The notes under the pieces are model-generated. The model was not told the origin of the DNA and made no database searches. It saw nothing but the letters and a program-made list of their open reading frames with translations. Of a DNA stretch of 64,000 bases, positions 8,421-16,532 are shown piece by piece; within the stretch, counting starts at the first letter, position 1, and each line of letters begins with the position of its first letter. Position numbers and translations under genes: made by a program. The stretch comes from Bordetella parapertussis (GTDB taxonomy: Bacteria > Pseudomonadota > Gammaproteobacteria > Burkholderiales > Burkholderiaceae_A), in contig CAMDMC010000002.1 of the NCBI GenBank assembly GCA_945901825.1, positions 61,862 through 125,861 of the forward strand. Direction: 5' to 3'.

Positions 8421-9431
8421 ATGGGTGCTGGTATTTGCACCCATGCGTCGCTCGCGCGCGCGCTTGCAATTGCGCTGTCGTTTGGCTTTTTGATAGGCGG
8501 GGCTGCAGCGCCGGCGTCGGCTACTGGTTCGGTCGCACCGCAGAACTCGGGCCCGTCTTCAAGTACACCTGACAATCTCTCCATCATGCTTATGGCTCGC
8601 GAGGGACAGCTTGAACGGGCAGCCGAGCAGCTAAAGGCTGAGTTCAACAACGACCGCGCCAACCTGGCTTTGGCAAATCGGCTCGCCATAACCTATGCAG
8701 CGCTTGGTCGAATCGAAGACTCTCGAGAGGTTCTTGAGACAGCACTCGCCTCCAATGCGGCATCGGCGAAGACCTTTGAAAACCTTAAGGTGCTCGCCGG
8801 CATTCAGTTCGCGCGCTCATATGCACAGGCACTTGGCCAGCCCACGCCGCCTAACCCCCAAGGTCTCGACGCACTCGATGGCGATGGCCTTCAGGTTGGT
8901 GCATTGAAGCAACAGCTTGCAGCCTATGAGCAGGCAAAAGTTGAGGCAGAGCGCCTGGCGGCTCAGAGGCTTGCTGCCCAGCAGATGGCTGCGGAAAAAC
9001 TCGCTACCGAGAGGCTTGCCGCCCGGCAGCAGGCTGCTGAAAGGTCTTCCGCTGAAGGTGCAGCAAGGGCTAAGGAGGAGGTCACTGCGCGCGCGGTCGA
9101 AACGATGCTTATGCAGTGGGCAAAAGCCTGGTCATCGGTGGACTTCGAGCGTTATGCCGGCTTTTACGACGTAAGCTTTTCCAACGACCGCTTCACAACC
9201 AGGGCTGACTGGCTTGCATTCAGAAAACCCCGCATTGTCGGTAAGTCTTCAATTCGAGTGGAGCTTTCCGAAGTGGATGTGCAGCTAAAGAAGTCGAGTC
9301 AAGGGCTGACCCGGGCCAAGGCGCGTTTTTCACAACGTTATGAATCCGGTAGGCTTCGACTGAACGCCCGTAAAGAAATGGATCTGGTTTACCGTGGTAA
9401 CCAGTGGTTTATTCAATCGGAAGGCAACTAA
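8421..9431 (+). CDS. Exported protein with TPR-like and Cds6/NTF2-like C-terminal domain
   Basis: Unnamed periplasmic or envelope protein. A signal-like segment (about residues 9-33, hydrophobic, ending APASA) is followed by a helical tetratricopeptide-like stretch. Next comes a strongly Ala/Gln/Glu/Arg-rich region (AAQRLAAQQMAAEKLATERL style), predicted coiled coil. The C-terminal 110 residues (WAKAWSSVDFERYAGFY... to GNQWFIQSEGN) resemble the NTF2-fold domain found beside L,D-transpeptidases. It sits 9 bases before a YkuD transpeptidase gene. ATG 8421 is chosen; GTG 8367 (preceded by gaaag) or TTG 8316 would only lengthen the N-terminus. A role in peptidoglycan crosslinking or its regulation is inferred from context. 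Confidence 0.65.
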   Translation: MGAGICTHASLARALAIALSFGFLIGGAAAPASATGSVAPQNSGPSSSTPDNLSIMLMAREGQLERAAEQLKAEFNNDRANLALANRLAITYAALGRIEDSREVLETALASNAASAKTFENLKVLAGIQFARSYAQALGQPTPPNPQGLDALDGDGLQVGALKQQLAAYEQAKVEAERLAAQRLAAQQMAAEKLATERLAARQQAAERSSAEGAARAKEEVTARAVETMLMQWAKAWSSVDFERYAGFYDVSFSNDRFTTRADWLAFRKPRIVGKSSIRVELSEVDVQLKKSSQGLTRAKARFSQRYESGRLRLNARKEMDLVYRGNQWFIQSEGN

Positions 9432-9440
9432 AGACGTTGT

Positions 9441-10475
9441 ATGGTTAGCATGATTCGTATCTTCAAACTTCCCTCTTTACATTCGCTTTTATCCACCCTG
9501 ACTCTTGTTTTTACAGCAGGGCTTTGGGGCCAAGTAGGCCAGGCCGCGCTCAACCCAACCGACGCCCTTTTACAAAAGGCCATCGAAAACAGTCTCTCGA
9601 CCCGTGGCCACGAGGCCTTACCAACTGCTCGGGCAGTGCGCGATATCGAGCCCCGGTCTCGTCTCGCCCATTGGCTTGAGGCGCAAAACGTGCTCGCGGC
9701 CTCGGGTCTTGCAACCCAGGTTAAAAAAAGTGATCTCGATCTTGTTCATGAGTCAGAGGCGCGCCTTCACCGGGTGCCTGAGGGCTTCCTTCCGGCCAAC
9801 ATCATTGCGTTAGCTGAAAACCTCAATATCGGGCGCTACCTTCTGCTCTCCGATCTCTCTATCTCAAGAATCTACATCTTCGATCTGGCCCAGAAGAAGC
9901 CTTCGCTGGTACGAGAAATTTACTCCTCGATCGGACTTGCGGGCGCAGTCAAGCAGCGCGAAGGTGACCGCAAAACCCCCATTGGCGTCTATCGTCTAAT
10001 GAAAGAAATACGCAATCCAAGGCCCGATGGCTTTCTTGGTGATCTGGCTATCACCCTAGACTACCCGAATGCCGAAGATCGACTCGCCCAGCGAACCGGC
10101 AGTGGCATATGGATTCACGGTGTACCGCAGGAGGTCCATGTGCGCCCCCCACGTTCTTCCGATGGCTGCCTGGCTGTCGCAAATGCCGATATGGAAATGA
10201 TTCGAAGCTACGTGGAGTTCGGCAAAACCCACATTGTCATTGCACCCAGTATTCAGTGGCTCAGTCCCTCCAACTGGAGGTTGCATCAGCAAGAGCGTCT
10301 TTCGCGCATGGGCATGACCCAGCAGTCGGTCCAGTTGACGAATCAGGCTGTGTTTTTCGTCTCCGATTCGCGTCCCATTGTTGCTATACAGCGTGACCCC
10401 CAGGGCCTTCGTCGCACGTATTGGGCCCAGCAGCAGCGTCAGGCCTCCGGTCCCATGCTGGTTGAGGACCTCTAA
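9441..10475 (+). CDS. L,D-transpeptidase (YkuD domain), periplasmic
   Basis: Peptidoglycan L,D-transpeptidase of 344 residues. An N-terminal signal sequence (about residues 1-33, ending QAA) is followed by a 90-residue lead region and then the YkuD domain. The catalytic motif is present with His226 in GIWIHGVP and the nucleophile Cys243 in RSSDGCLAVAN. The common SHGC is replaced by SDGC, a frequent variant. The enzyme makes 3-3 crosslinks or attaches proteins to peptidoglycan. It is the middle gene of three with tight spacing (9 bases on each side). ATG 9441 is used; ATG 9450 is an equally plausible start. Confidence 0.88.
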   Translation: MVSMIRIFKLPSLHSLLSTLTLVFTAGLWGQVGQAALNPTDALLQKAIENSLSTRGHEALPTARAVRDIEPRSRLAHWLEAQNVLAASGLATQVKKSDLDLVHESEARLHRVPEGFLPANIIALAENLNIGRYLLLSDLSISRIYIFDLAQKKPSLVREIYSSIGLAGAVKQREGDRKTPIGVYRLMKEIRNPRPDGFLGDLAITLDYPNAEDRLAQRTGSGIWIHGVPQEVHVRPPRSSDGCLAVANADMEMIRSYVEFGKTHIVIAPSIQWLSPSNWRLHQQERLSRMGMTQQSVQLTNQAVFFVSDSRPIVAIQRDPQGLRRTYWAQQQRQASGPMLVEDL

Positions 10476-10484
10476 GGCTAGGCT

Positions 10485-11222
10485 ATGGCTACCAACTCAA
10501 AGCGCCCCGGCAGTCGGCTGACCATTTTTTTGATTGTCTTACTGGCTGTCTCGGCGGCTGTTATTGCCATGTGGAGGGTCAGCACGACCTCTATGGTTCA
10601 AGAGGCGCCCTATTTCCCCCCTGGTCACATTCAAATTGCAGGCAGCCAAAAACCGGAGAGCCCCTCTGAGGAAAGCAACGCCCCAGCATCCCAGGCTGGG
10701 GAAAACACAAGCGGTGCCGGGCAAGTCCCAGAAACAGTAAACCCCTCGGGCCCGGCTGCCGCCATTTCACAGCCCGCCCCAGCGGTTGCCTTGGCTGACC
10801 CAGCCGCCCAAGTTACCCCAGCCTCCCCCGCTTCACTGGCCAAACCGAACCCTCAAGCCGCTGAGAAGCAGGCGTTCGGTTCAGAGCCTAGCCTCTCCGA
10901 TATTCGCGAAAGCATTGAGCAATGGCGAAAAAGCTGGGAGTCAAAGCAGGCCGCTGCCTACATTGAGTTCTACCACCCTAAGTTTCCGAACCTGACTGCC
11001 TTTGCAAGACAGAAGAACAGTGTAATGGGCCGTGCTGAGGTTATTGAAGTCAAGGTATCCGAAATAAAGTTAAGCCTTGAACCTGGTTTCACGAAGGCTG
11101 AATTTCGTCAGCATTACAAATCGAATAGCTATGAAAGCGTTGACATCAAAACCCAACATTGGGTAATGACCAATTCGGGCCCGCGCATTATTGAGGAAAC
11201 GATCCAGACCTTACGTCGGTAG
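10485..11222 (+). CDS. Membrane-anchored Pro/Ala-rich protein with Cds6-like C-terminal domain
   Basis: Unnamed 245-residue protein. A short basic N-terminus and one membrane helix (about residues 12-30, TIFLIVLLAVSAAVIAMW) anchor it with the rest in the periplasm. Residues about 45-125 are low-complexity Pro/Ala/Ser/Gln, probably an extended linker through the cell wall. The last 110 residues (SDIRESIEQWRKSWESKQ onward) resemble the C-terminal domain of the first gene of this cluster: W-x-K-x-W-x-S-x near its start and a repeated FY-x-x-x-F pattern. It probably works with the intervening L,D-transpeptidase. Its 3' end overlaps the convergent membrane-protein gene by 35 bases. Confidence 0.65.
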   Translation: MATNSKRPGSRLTIFLIVLLAVSAAVIAMWRVSTTSMVQEAPYFPPGHIQIAGSQKPESPSEESNAPASQAGENTSGAGQVPETVNPSGPAAAISQPAPAVALADPAAQVTPASPASLAKPNPQAAEKQAFGSEPSLSDIRESIEQWRKSWESKQAAAYIEFYHPKFPNLTAFARQKNSVMGRAEVIEVKVSEIKLSLEPGFTKAEFRQHYKSNSYESVDIKTQHWVMTNSGPRIIEETIQTLRR

Positions 11223-11811
11223 TTTTTTGCGGCCTGACAACCGCGACGAGCCTTATCAAAAGCGCAAAGCAACCGAACCCCAAGACAGCTCCCGCGAGAT
11301 CACCGACAAGCATCTGCCAGAAGGTCATAAGGGTAACGGGCTCAGCCAGGGGGTAAACATCCCAGAACACGTGGTGAAGGAATGAGTTGAAGATTGAGGC
11401 AAATAAGGCCACGATAAGAAAAAGGCCAAGCGTTATAGCCATGGGCCTTCCCGCGAGTGCAAAGCGAACAACAATCACCGCAAGGCAGGGCGCCAAGGCT
11501 GTAAAAAAGGCCTGACTCAAGTTGGGTAGGGGAGCAAGTTCTTGCATAAAACCAAGTACCATCGCCCCTGCAAATAAGCCCATAGCACCCGCCAGTCCAG
11601 CCACTAGAATGGCCGCCACGCGAACGAAGGCAGGCAAAAAAATCATTGACACTTTCGATTCGATCACTGAAAAAAGAGGATCGAAAAAGCGATTAAGCTG
11701 AAACGCAATAACGTAAATAACAGCGAAAGCAAGAGCCCATAGAAGGCCTCGTGAGGGCCATCCAATCCCTTCGGGTTTGCCAGACCCTATCGGGCTTGTT
11801 TGTTCGCCCAT
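11188..11811 (-). CDS. Hypothetical integral membrane protein
   Basis: 207 residues with about five to six predicted membrane helices between residues 25 and 195. The N-terminal 20 and C-terminal 15 residues are hydrophilic. I do not recognise a family with confidence; the arrangement is loosely like MASE1-type or ECF S-component-like sensory membrane domains, but no diagnostic motif is visible. It overlaps the upstream winged-helix gene by 25 bases, which implies translational coupling, and its end overlaps the convergent gene by 35 bases. The coupling to a small DNA-binding protein suggests a sensing or signalling pair, but this is inference only. Confidence 0.6.
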   Translation of the reverse strand: MGEQTSPIGSGKPEGIGWPSRGLLWALAFAVIYVIAFQLNRFFDPLFSVIESKVSMIFLPAFVRVAAILVAGLAGAMGLFAGAMVLGFMQELAPLPNLSQAFFTALAPCLAVIVVRFALAGRPMAITLGLFLIVALFASIFNSFLHHVFWDVYPLAEPVTLMTFWQMLVGDLAGAVLGFGCFALLIRLVAVVRPQKTTDVRSGSFPQ

Positions 11812-12131
11812 TCGGAGACTCGCCGACTTAAAACCCCAAAGGTTTTGGTAGCCTTAGAGGTGGGCGATACGATTCGCCGACGTGAGTCTGCGGGATCCAC
11901 CTGAAAACTAAGAAAGCCCGCTCGATCGAGCACCGCTAGGCACTTGTGAATGGTTGCCGGCGACGCCACCCTTGAGTCAAGCACGATCGCCTGAACAAAC
12001 AAAGGATCTTTCGGATTGTAACGATGCATCACCCACTCAAGAACTCTTTGGGAGCGGTCGTCGAGCCGACCAAAGTCAGTCTCGTTGGCGGCAATATCGA
12101 TAAGTCGGCGAAGATTTAACCAGGCATCCAT
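11787..12131 (-). CDS. Small winged-helix (MarR-like) DNA-binding protein
   Basis: 114-residue predicted transcription factor. The segment VASPATIHKCLAVLDRAGFLSFQVDPADSRRRIVSPT (residues about 53-90) fits a helix-turn-helix recognition helix followed by a beta wing, as in MarR/PadR-type regulators. In these, D-x-x-D-x-R-x-x-x-x-x-T is the typical wing signature. It lacks an obvious ligand-binding extension. Downstream and overlapping by 25 bases is a membrane protein of unknown role. Regulatory function is likely; targets are unknown. Confidence 0.6.
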   Translation of the reverse strand: MDAWLNLRRLIDIAANETDFGRLDDRSQRVLEWVMHRYNPKDPLFVQAIVLDSRVASPATIHKCLAVLDRAGFLSFQVDPADSRRRIVSPTSKATKTFGVLSRRVSEWANKQAR

Positions 12132-12144
12132 AGCATGACGATCG

Positions 12145-12182
12145 TAAAATTAGAAAGCCTAGAGGCGCATGCCTCTAGGCTT
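12145..12182 (-). terminator. Rho-independent terminator downstream of hupB
   Basis: A perfect 12-bp stem (AAGCCTAGAGGC with GCCTCTAGGCTT) and a 4-base loop are followed, on the minus strand, by the T-rich TCTAATTTTA. It lies 74 bases after the HU gene stop. The plus-strand side has no T run, so it serves the minus strand. Confidence 0.8.
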
Positions 12183-12255
12183 GGGAAATTGCAGGTGTTT
12201 ATGACGACGCAGTGAACCAAGAGCGACGCCTTAACTGCACAATCTTACGTGCAAC

Positions 12256-12537
12256 TTAACGCTTTTTATTCACTGCTTCTTTAAAGGCTTTGCCTGCCGT
12301 GAATTTCACGGTTTTTGCAGCGGCAATTTTGATGCTCTCACCCGTGCGAGGGTTGCGTCCGGTGCGAGCAGCACGCTTGCCCGATCCAAAGGTTCCGAAG
12401 CCAACCAACTGCACGGAGTCTCCCTTGGCAACTGCTTTGATAATAGTAGCGACCATGGCACCAACAACTTCGTCCGTTTTAGACTTGGAAAGGTCGGTGG
12501 CATTGGCAATGGCTTCAACGAGATCTGCTTTATTCAT
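12256..12537 (-). CDS. hupB: HU family nucleoid DNA-binding protein
   Basis: Histone-like protein of 93 residues that bends and compacts DNA as a dimer. The sequence begins [19 protein letters not shown] and contains the conserved [22 protein letters not shown] arm region (about residues 46-67) that wraps the minor groove. The C-terminal GKAFKEAVN closes the fold. Length and motif are typical of HupA/HupB rather than IHF. A purine-rich ribosome site (agaggga) precedes the ATG. It is a single-gene unit with a strong terminator. The 213-base gap upstream, shared with divergent trmB, should hold both promoters; a TATATA run is visible but no clear -35. Confidence 0.95.
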   Translation of the reverse strand: MNKADLVEAIANATDLSKSKTDEVVGAMVATIIKAVAKGDSVQLVGFGTFGSGKRAARTGRNPRTGESIKIAAAKTVKFTAGKAFKEAVNKKR

Positions 12538-12750
12538 AGTCCCTCTTTTTCGAAAAAAAATATATAAGAGTTGTGTGGAGTTCGCAGTGTACCAATGGTT
12601 GAGGTCATTTTCGCAACCCCGGGGCTTCCCTTAGATAAAAAATTTACGATTGAGCGTTGTAATGCACCATCTGGGTACGGAAACCACACGAAACACACAC
12701 AAAACACAACGCTTTATAACAATTCACCCCTCTACTTTTAGCCACTTGCC

Positions 12751-13521
12751 ATGTCCATACCAAGCAGGCCCCCTGAGTTCCACTCGGGCAACCCTCGACC
12801 CGAGGCTTGTCAGACGTGCGGGGCAGAGACTCCGCCAATAAGAAGTTACGTTCGCCGTCAAGGGAAAATGACAACAGGCCAACGTCGCGCGCTGGCCGAA
12901 GAGGCACACCGCTGGATTATTCCTTTTGAGGGTAAGCCTTTAAGCCTTTCTACACTCTTTGAAAACAGCCACCCTGTGGTGCTAGAAATTGGATTCGGCA
13001 TGGGCGAGACCACGCAGGCCATTGCACAAGATCAGCCCGAGGTGAACTTTCTGGGCATTGAGGTTTACACCGCGGGCATTGGGAGCCTGCTGAACCGCAT
13101 CACCCAAGCCAACCTAGGCAACATTCGAATTATTCAACACGATGCCGTGGAGGTCCTGGAGCAGGCGATTGAACGAAGCAGCCTTGATGCCGTTCATATT
13201 TTCTTCCCCGACCCCTGGCATAAAAAAAGGCATCACAAGCGCCGGCTTATCCAGTCGGGCTTTGCGGCCTTGGTGGCTTCTCGCCTGAAGCCTGGCGGTA
13301 TTTTGCACTGCGCGACAGACTGGGAGCCCTATGCCCAGCAGATGCTTGACGTGCTCTCAGACTGTCCTTTGCTTTGCAATACAAGCGAGGGCTACAGCCC
13401 ACGACCGAGCTACCGCCCGCTTACCAAATTTGAGTCGCGTGGGCTTCGGTTAGGCCACACGGTTGCTGACCTTGTGTTTAGCCGGCGCTTGACCAGTCCA
13501 CCCAGCCAAACTGCCAGCTAA
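12751..13521 (+). CDS. trmB: tRNA (guanine-N7)-methyltransferase
   Basis: Cytoplasmic SAM-dependent enzyme that methylates G46 in the tRNA variable loop. The 256-residue protein shows the usual lead [15 protein letters not shown] (about residues 29-43), the SAM-binding [11 protein letters not shown] near residue 78, FLGIEVY for the adenosine-binding acidic residue, and the TrmB hallmark [15 protein letters not shown] (about residues 150-164) holding the catalytic Asp and tRNA-binding basic residues. The ATG at 12751 gives a 30-residue N-terminal extension common in betaproteobacteria. The gene end overlaps convergent uppP by 44 bases. Confidence 0.95.
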   Translation: MSIPSRPPEFHSGNPRPEACQTCGAETPPIRSYVRRQGKMTTGQRRALAEEAHRWIIPFEGKPLSLSTLFENSHPVVLEIGFGMGETTQAIAQDQPEVNFLGIEVYTAGIGSLLNRITQANLGNIRIIQHDAVEVLEQAIERSSLDAVHIFFPDPWHKKRHHKRRLIQSGFAALVASRLKPGGILHCATDWEPYAQQMLDVLSDCPLLCNTSEGYSPRPSYRPLTKFESRGLRLGHTVADLVFSRRLTSPPSQTAS

Positions 13522-14389
13522 TTAAAACCAGAACCCCAAAACCAATTCGATAATAGGCAAAGCCATTAAGGCTATGGGTTGAAACAAACCGTAGCAGCCA
13601 ACGAACGACCAACAAGGCAACAACAAACGACGAGGCTGTGCCAATGAGGAAGAGTCCAAAGTCCTCAACATGCAAGGCATCCCACTGCCGAGCGACACTA
13701 TAGGCCGCCGCGGCAAAAAGAGTAGGTACCGCAAGGAAAAAAGAGAACTCGGTTGCCGCCTGCCGGGAGAACCCAAAGAGCATCCCACCAATAATGGTGG
13801 CGCCCGACCGGCTTGTCCCCGGAATGAGTGCAAAGGCTTGAGCAAACCCAATTTTTAAGGCGTCCATTGGGCCAACATCGTCCACCGAGGCGATACGAAT
13901 TTTTTCGGGGGCCCGGGCCTGGGCGCGCTCCACCCAAAGAATAATGAAGCCGCCAAGCACAAGGGCGAAGGCAACCCAGATGGGGTTGAACAGTTGGGCT
14001 TTAATGAAGCCCCCAAACAGAAGGCCTAGAAAGGCTGCGGGCAAGAAAGCAAGAAATAAATTAGGCAGAAAACGCTCGGCTGCGCTTAGCCTGGCGCGAT
14101 GTTGCGCGGACTGAAAAAAAGCCCGCCATACGTGAGGGCGCAGAGCGGGGCCAAGTGCTGCGGCAAAACGCTTGCGATAAAGCCATAAAATGGAGGAGAC
14201 GGCGCCAGTTTGGATAGCGATGTCAAAGACCTTTGCCCTCTCGTCATCGAACCCCAGGAAGGACCCAACAATAATAAGATGACCAGTGGATGAGACGGGC
14301 AAAAATTCGGTCAGACCCTCCACAACCCCAAGAATTAACGCCTTAAACTCAACAGGCAAGGCTCGAAGGGCCAACAGAATGTCATCCAT
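13478..14389 (-). CDS. uppP: Undecaprenyl-diphosphatase UppP/BacA
   Basis: Integral membrane enzyme that dephosphorylates undecaprenyl diphosphate, recycling the lipid carrier for peptidoglycan and other surface polymers; it also gives bacitracin resistance. The 303-residue protein has about eight membrane helices. The two family signatures are present: [20 protein letters not shown] (residues about 21-40) with the catalytic Glu and Ser, and [19 protein letters not shown] (about residue 185 on) with the essential Arg. It is transcribed divergently from pcm. Its end overlaps the end of trmB. Confidence 0.95.
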   Translation of the reverse strand: MDDILLALRALPVEFKALILGVVEGLTEFLPVSSTGHLIIVGSFLGFDDERAKVFDIAIQTGAVSSILWLYRKRFAAALGPALRPHVWRAFFQSAQHRARLSAAERFLPNLFLAFLPAAFLGLLFGGFIKAQLFNPIWVAFALVLGGFIILWVERAQARAPEKIRIASVDDVGPMDALKIGFAQAFALIPGTSRSGATIIGGMLFGFSRQAATEFSFFLAVPTLFAAAAYSVARQWDALHVEDFGLFLIGTASSFVVALLVVRWLLRFVSTHSLNGFAYYRIGFGVLVLISWQFGWVDWSSAG

Positions 14390-14423
14390 AACTGCGCATA
14401 ATAACGGCTAGGAGAAATTGACA

Positions 14424-15089
14424 ATGCAGACTCTTGATTTCGAGCAGGCCCGAGCCAACATGATCGCCCAGCAAATTCGCACCTGGGACGTTCTTGACGA
14501 TCGGGTGCTAAAGAGCCTTGAGCGGTTGCCGCGCGAAGCGTTCGTGCCGAAAGACCTTCGACACCTGGCCTTTGTTGATATGGAGCTACCCCTTGCTGAG
14601 GGCCAGATCATGCTCGCCCCGAAAGTCGAGGCCAGACTTCTGCAAGAACTAAGCCTGAAGGCAAATGACGAGGCGCTTGAAATAGGAACGGGGTCGGGCT
14701 ACATGGCGGGGCTCTTAAGCCTGCACTGCAGGACTGTCACAACGGTTGAGAAATATTCAAGCCTCGCGGCATTCGCACAAAACAATCTTCAGTTGGCTCA
14801 GCGAACCAATGTCACCGTGCTTGAGGGCAATGGCCTTTTGGAGGACCCGCGGTGGGCCCATCGTCAGTTCGATGTTATTGTTATCTCGGGCGGGCTTGCC
14901 GACATTCCTGAGATGATTCCTAAGCTCTTACGACCCCTTGGCCGTCTTGTTGCGATGGTTGGAAATGCCCCCATCATGCAGGCCGTGCTTATCGAACAGA
15001 CACGTTTTTCAAGCCGACGTTTTGGCTTGTTCGAAACCCTTACACAGCCCCTTGAAGATGTTCCACTTGCCCAGAGCTTCGATTTTTAA
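14424..15089 (+). CDS. pcm: Protein-L-isoaspartate O-methyltransferase family protein
   Basis: SAM-dependent methyltransferase of 221 residues that resembles the repair enzyme for damaged Asp/Asn residues. The SAM loop is ALEIGTGSGYMAGLLS (about residues 78-93), followed by TVEKYSSLAAFAQNNL. Post-motif regions DVIVISGG and LLRPLGRLVAMVG are also present. ATG 14424 is chosen because AGGAG at 14410-14414 is 9 bases upstream; TTG 14418 would be too close. Some betaproteobacterial members beside TolC genes have an atypical substrate pocket, so isoaspartyl specificity is assumed, not shown. tolC-like starts 36 bases downstream. Confidence 0.85.
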   Translation: MQTLDFEQARANMIAQQIRTWDVLDDRVLKSLERLPREAFVPKDLRHLAFVDMELPLAEGQIMLAPKVEARLLQELSLKANDEALEIGTGSGYMAGLLSLHCRTVTTVEKYSSLAAFAQNNLQLAQRTNVTVLEGNGLLEDPRWAHRQFDVIVISGGLADIPEMIPKLLRPLGRLVAMVGNAPIMQAVLIEQTRFSSRRFGLFETLTQPLEDVPLAQSFDF

Positions 15090-15125
15090 TCCATTCAAAA
15101 CAGCCTCCTTCAACGAACACTTAAC

Positions 15126-16520
15126 ATGCCCCCTCTCCTAACCTCGACACCTCTAGAACCAAACAGAAAGACGCCACGCCAGTGCTCACGAACGGTCTGG
15201 TTTCTTCTCGTCATTTCCGTCGCCCTTGGGGCTCACTCTCCGGCCAGGGCACTGAGCCTTCAACAGGCCGCAGAGCTTGCGCTTACGAACGACCCTCAAT
15301 ACCTTGCCTCGCAAAAGGCTGCGCGGAGTTCCGAAGAGGTTTTAAACCAGGCCAAGGGGGCGCAGCGCCCCTTTGTCGCGGCCACGGCCTCCGTAGGTCA
15401 GTCGGAGCTCGAGCTTATAAGTGGGTCGGGCGCCAACACCACCCTCAGTCCACGTAGCTACACACTTAGCCTTTCTCAGTCGCTACTCAACCCTGAGCTC
15501 AACGCGGGCGTTCGGCAGGCTCAGGCCGGGCTAAGTGCCTCCGAGGCGGCGCTTGAAAACGCCCGGCAACAGACCCTACTGCGGCTTGCCAAGGCCTACT
15601 TCGACATTCTTGCGGCCCAAGACAGCCTTTCAACCGTGCGCTCCGAGAAGGCCGCCATTGCAGAACAACTTGAGCTTGCTAAACGCAGTTTTGAGGTTGG
15701 CACAGCCACCATTACCGACCAGCAGGTGGCTCAGGCACGGTTTGATCTTGTCCAAGCCCGTGAAATTCAAGCCCAGAACACCCTAAGTATTCGCCGCAAT
15801 GGCCTCGCCGTGCTTATTCGCCAGCCTGCGCCGGAACGGCTCGAGGGCATTGGTCAGTCCATTGCCATTCCCTCACCCGAGCCCGCACGCATTGATGACT
15901 GGATTCAACAGGCTCTGCGCTCAAGCCCCGCCGTTATACAGGCACAGGCAGTCGCCAAAGCGGCGCAAGAGGCCGTTGAGAAGGCTCGGGGTGCTAACCT
16001 TCCGAGCCTGGGTCTTCAACTTAGCCACGGCCGAAGCTGGGAGTCCACGGCTCCTGGGCAAGACGTTCGTACCAATGCTATTGGCATCGAGCTCTCCGTG
16101 CCGCTCTGGCAGGCTGTAGCACCAGCGGCCATACGACAGGCTCAGGCCGATTCAGAACAGGCCGGGCACGAGGCTGAGTCTGCACAGCTCTCTGCGGAGC
16201 AGACGGCGCGGGCCGCCTTTCTCAATGTGACCGCAGGGCTTGCCCAGGTTGCCGCACTTGAGGCCGCCGAGACCTCAAGCAAGCTGGCACTTGCCTCGAA
16301 CCGGCTGGGCTATGAGGTGGGGGTGGGTACAAACATTGATGTCTTAAATGCCCAGCAACAGCTCTTTGCAGCCCAACGGGATCTCTTTCAAGCTCGTTAC
16401 GACACCCTTTTGGCAAGCCTAGAACTTCAGGCAGCCACCGGGCAGCTTCAGTTGACGAACCTGCAGGCCATGAGCAACCTTATTCTGAACTCGGCTGCAG
16501 CACCGAAGAAAACGCCTTAG
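15126..16520 (+). CDS. TolC family outer-membrane channel protein
   Basis: Outer-membrane efflux or type I secretion channel, 464 residues. A basic N-terminus and hydrophobic signal (about residues 20-43, ending PARA) precede ALSLQQAAELALTNDPQYLA, the standard first helix of TolC proteins. Long amphipathic helices with heptad character alternate with short beta segments in two repeats; the second includes YEVGVGTNIDVLNAQQQLFAA (about residue 395), a TolC hallmark. No partner membrane-fusion or inner-membrane pump gene is adjacent. In many betaproteobacteria it follows pcm and precedes waaA, as here. Specific cargo unknown. Confidence 0.9.
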   Translation: MPPLLTSTPLEPNRKTPRQCSRTVWFLLVISVALGAHSPARALSLQQAAELALTNDPQYLASQKAARSSEEVLNQAKGAQRPFVAATASVGQSELELISGSGANTTLSPRSYTLSLSQSLLNPELNAGVRQAQAGLSASEAALENARQQTLLRLAKAYFDILAAQDSLSTVRSEKAAIAEQLELAKRSFEVGTATITDQQVAQARFDLVQAREIQAQNTLSIRRNGLAVLIRQPAPERLEGIGQSIAIPSPEPARIDDWIQQALRSSPAVIQAQAVAKAAQEAVEKARGANLPSLGLQLSHGRSWESTAPGQDVRTNAIGIELSVPLWQAVAPAAIRQAQADSEQAGHEAESAQLSAEQTARAAFLNVTAGLAQVAALEAAETSSKLALASNRLGYEVGVGTNIDVLNAQQQLFAAQRDLFQARYDTLLASLELQAATGQLQLTNLQAMSNLILNSAAAPKKTP

Positions 16521-16532
16521 TGCCCTAGTGCC

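Noticed and set aside
12538..12750. Possible small RNA or tRNA gene between hupB and trmB
   Set aside because: No cloverleaf, no CCA-like end and no terminator pattern was found; it looks like a plain divergent promoter region.
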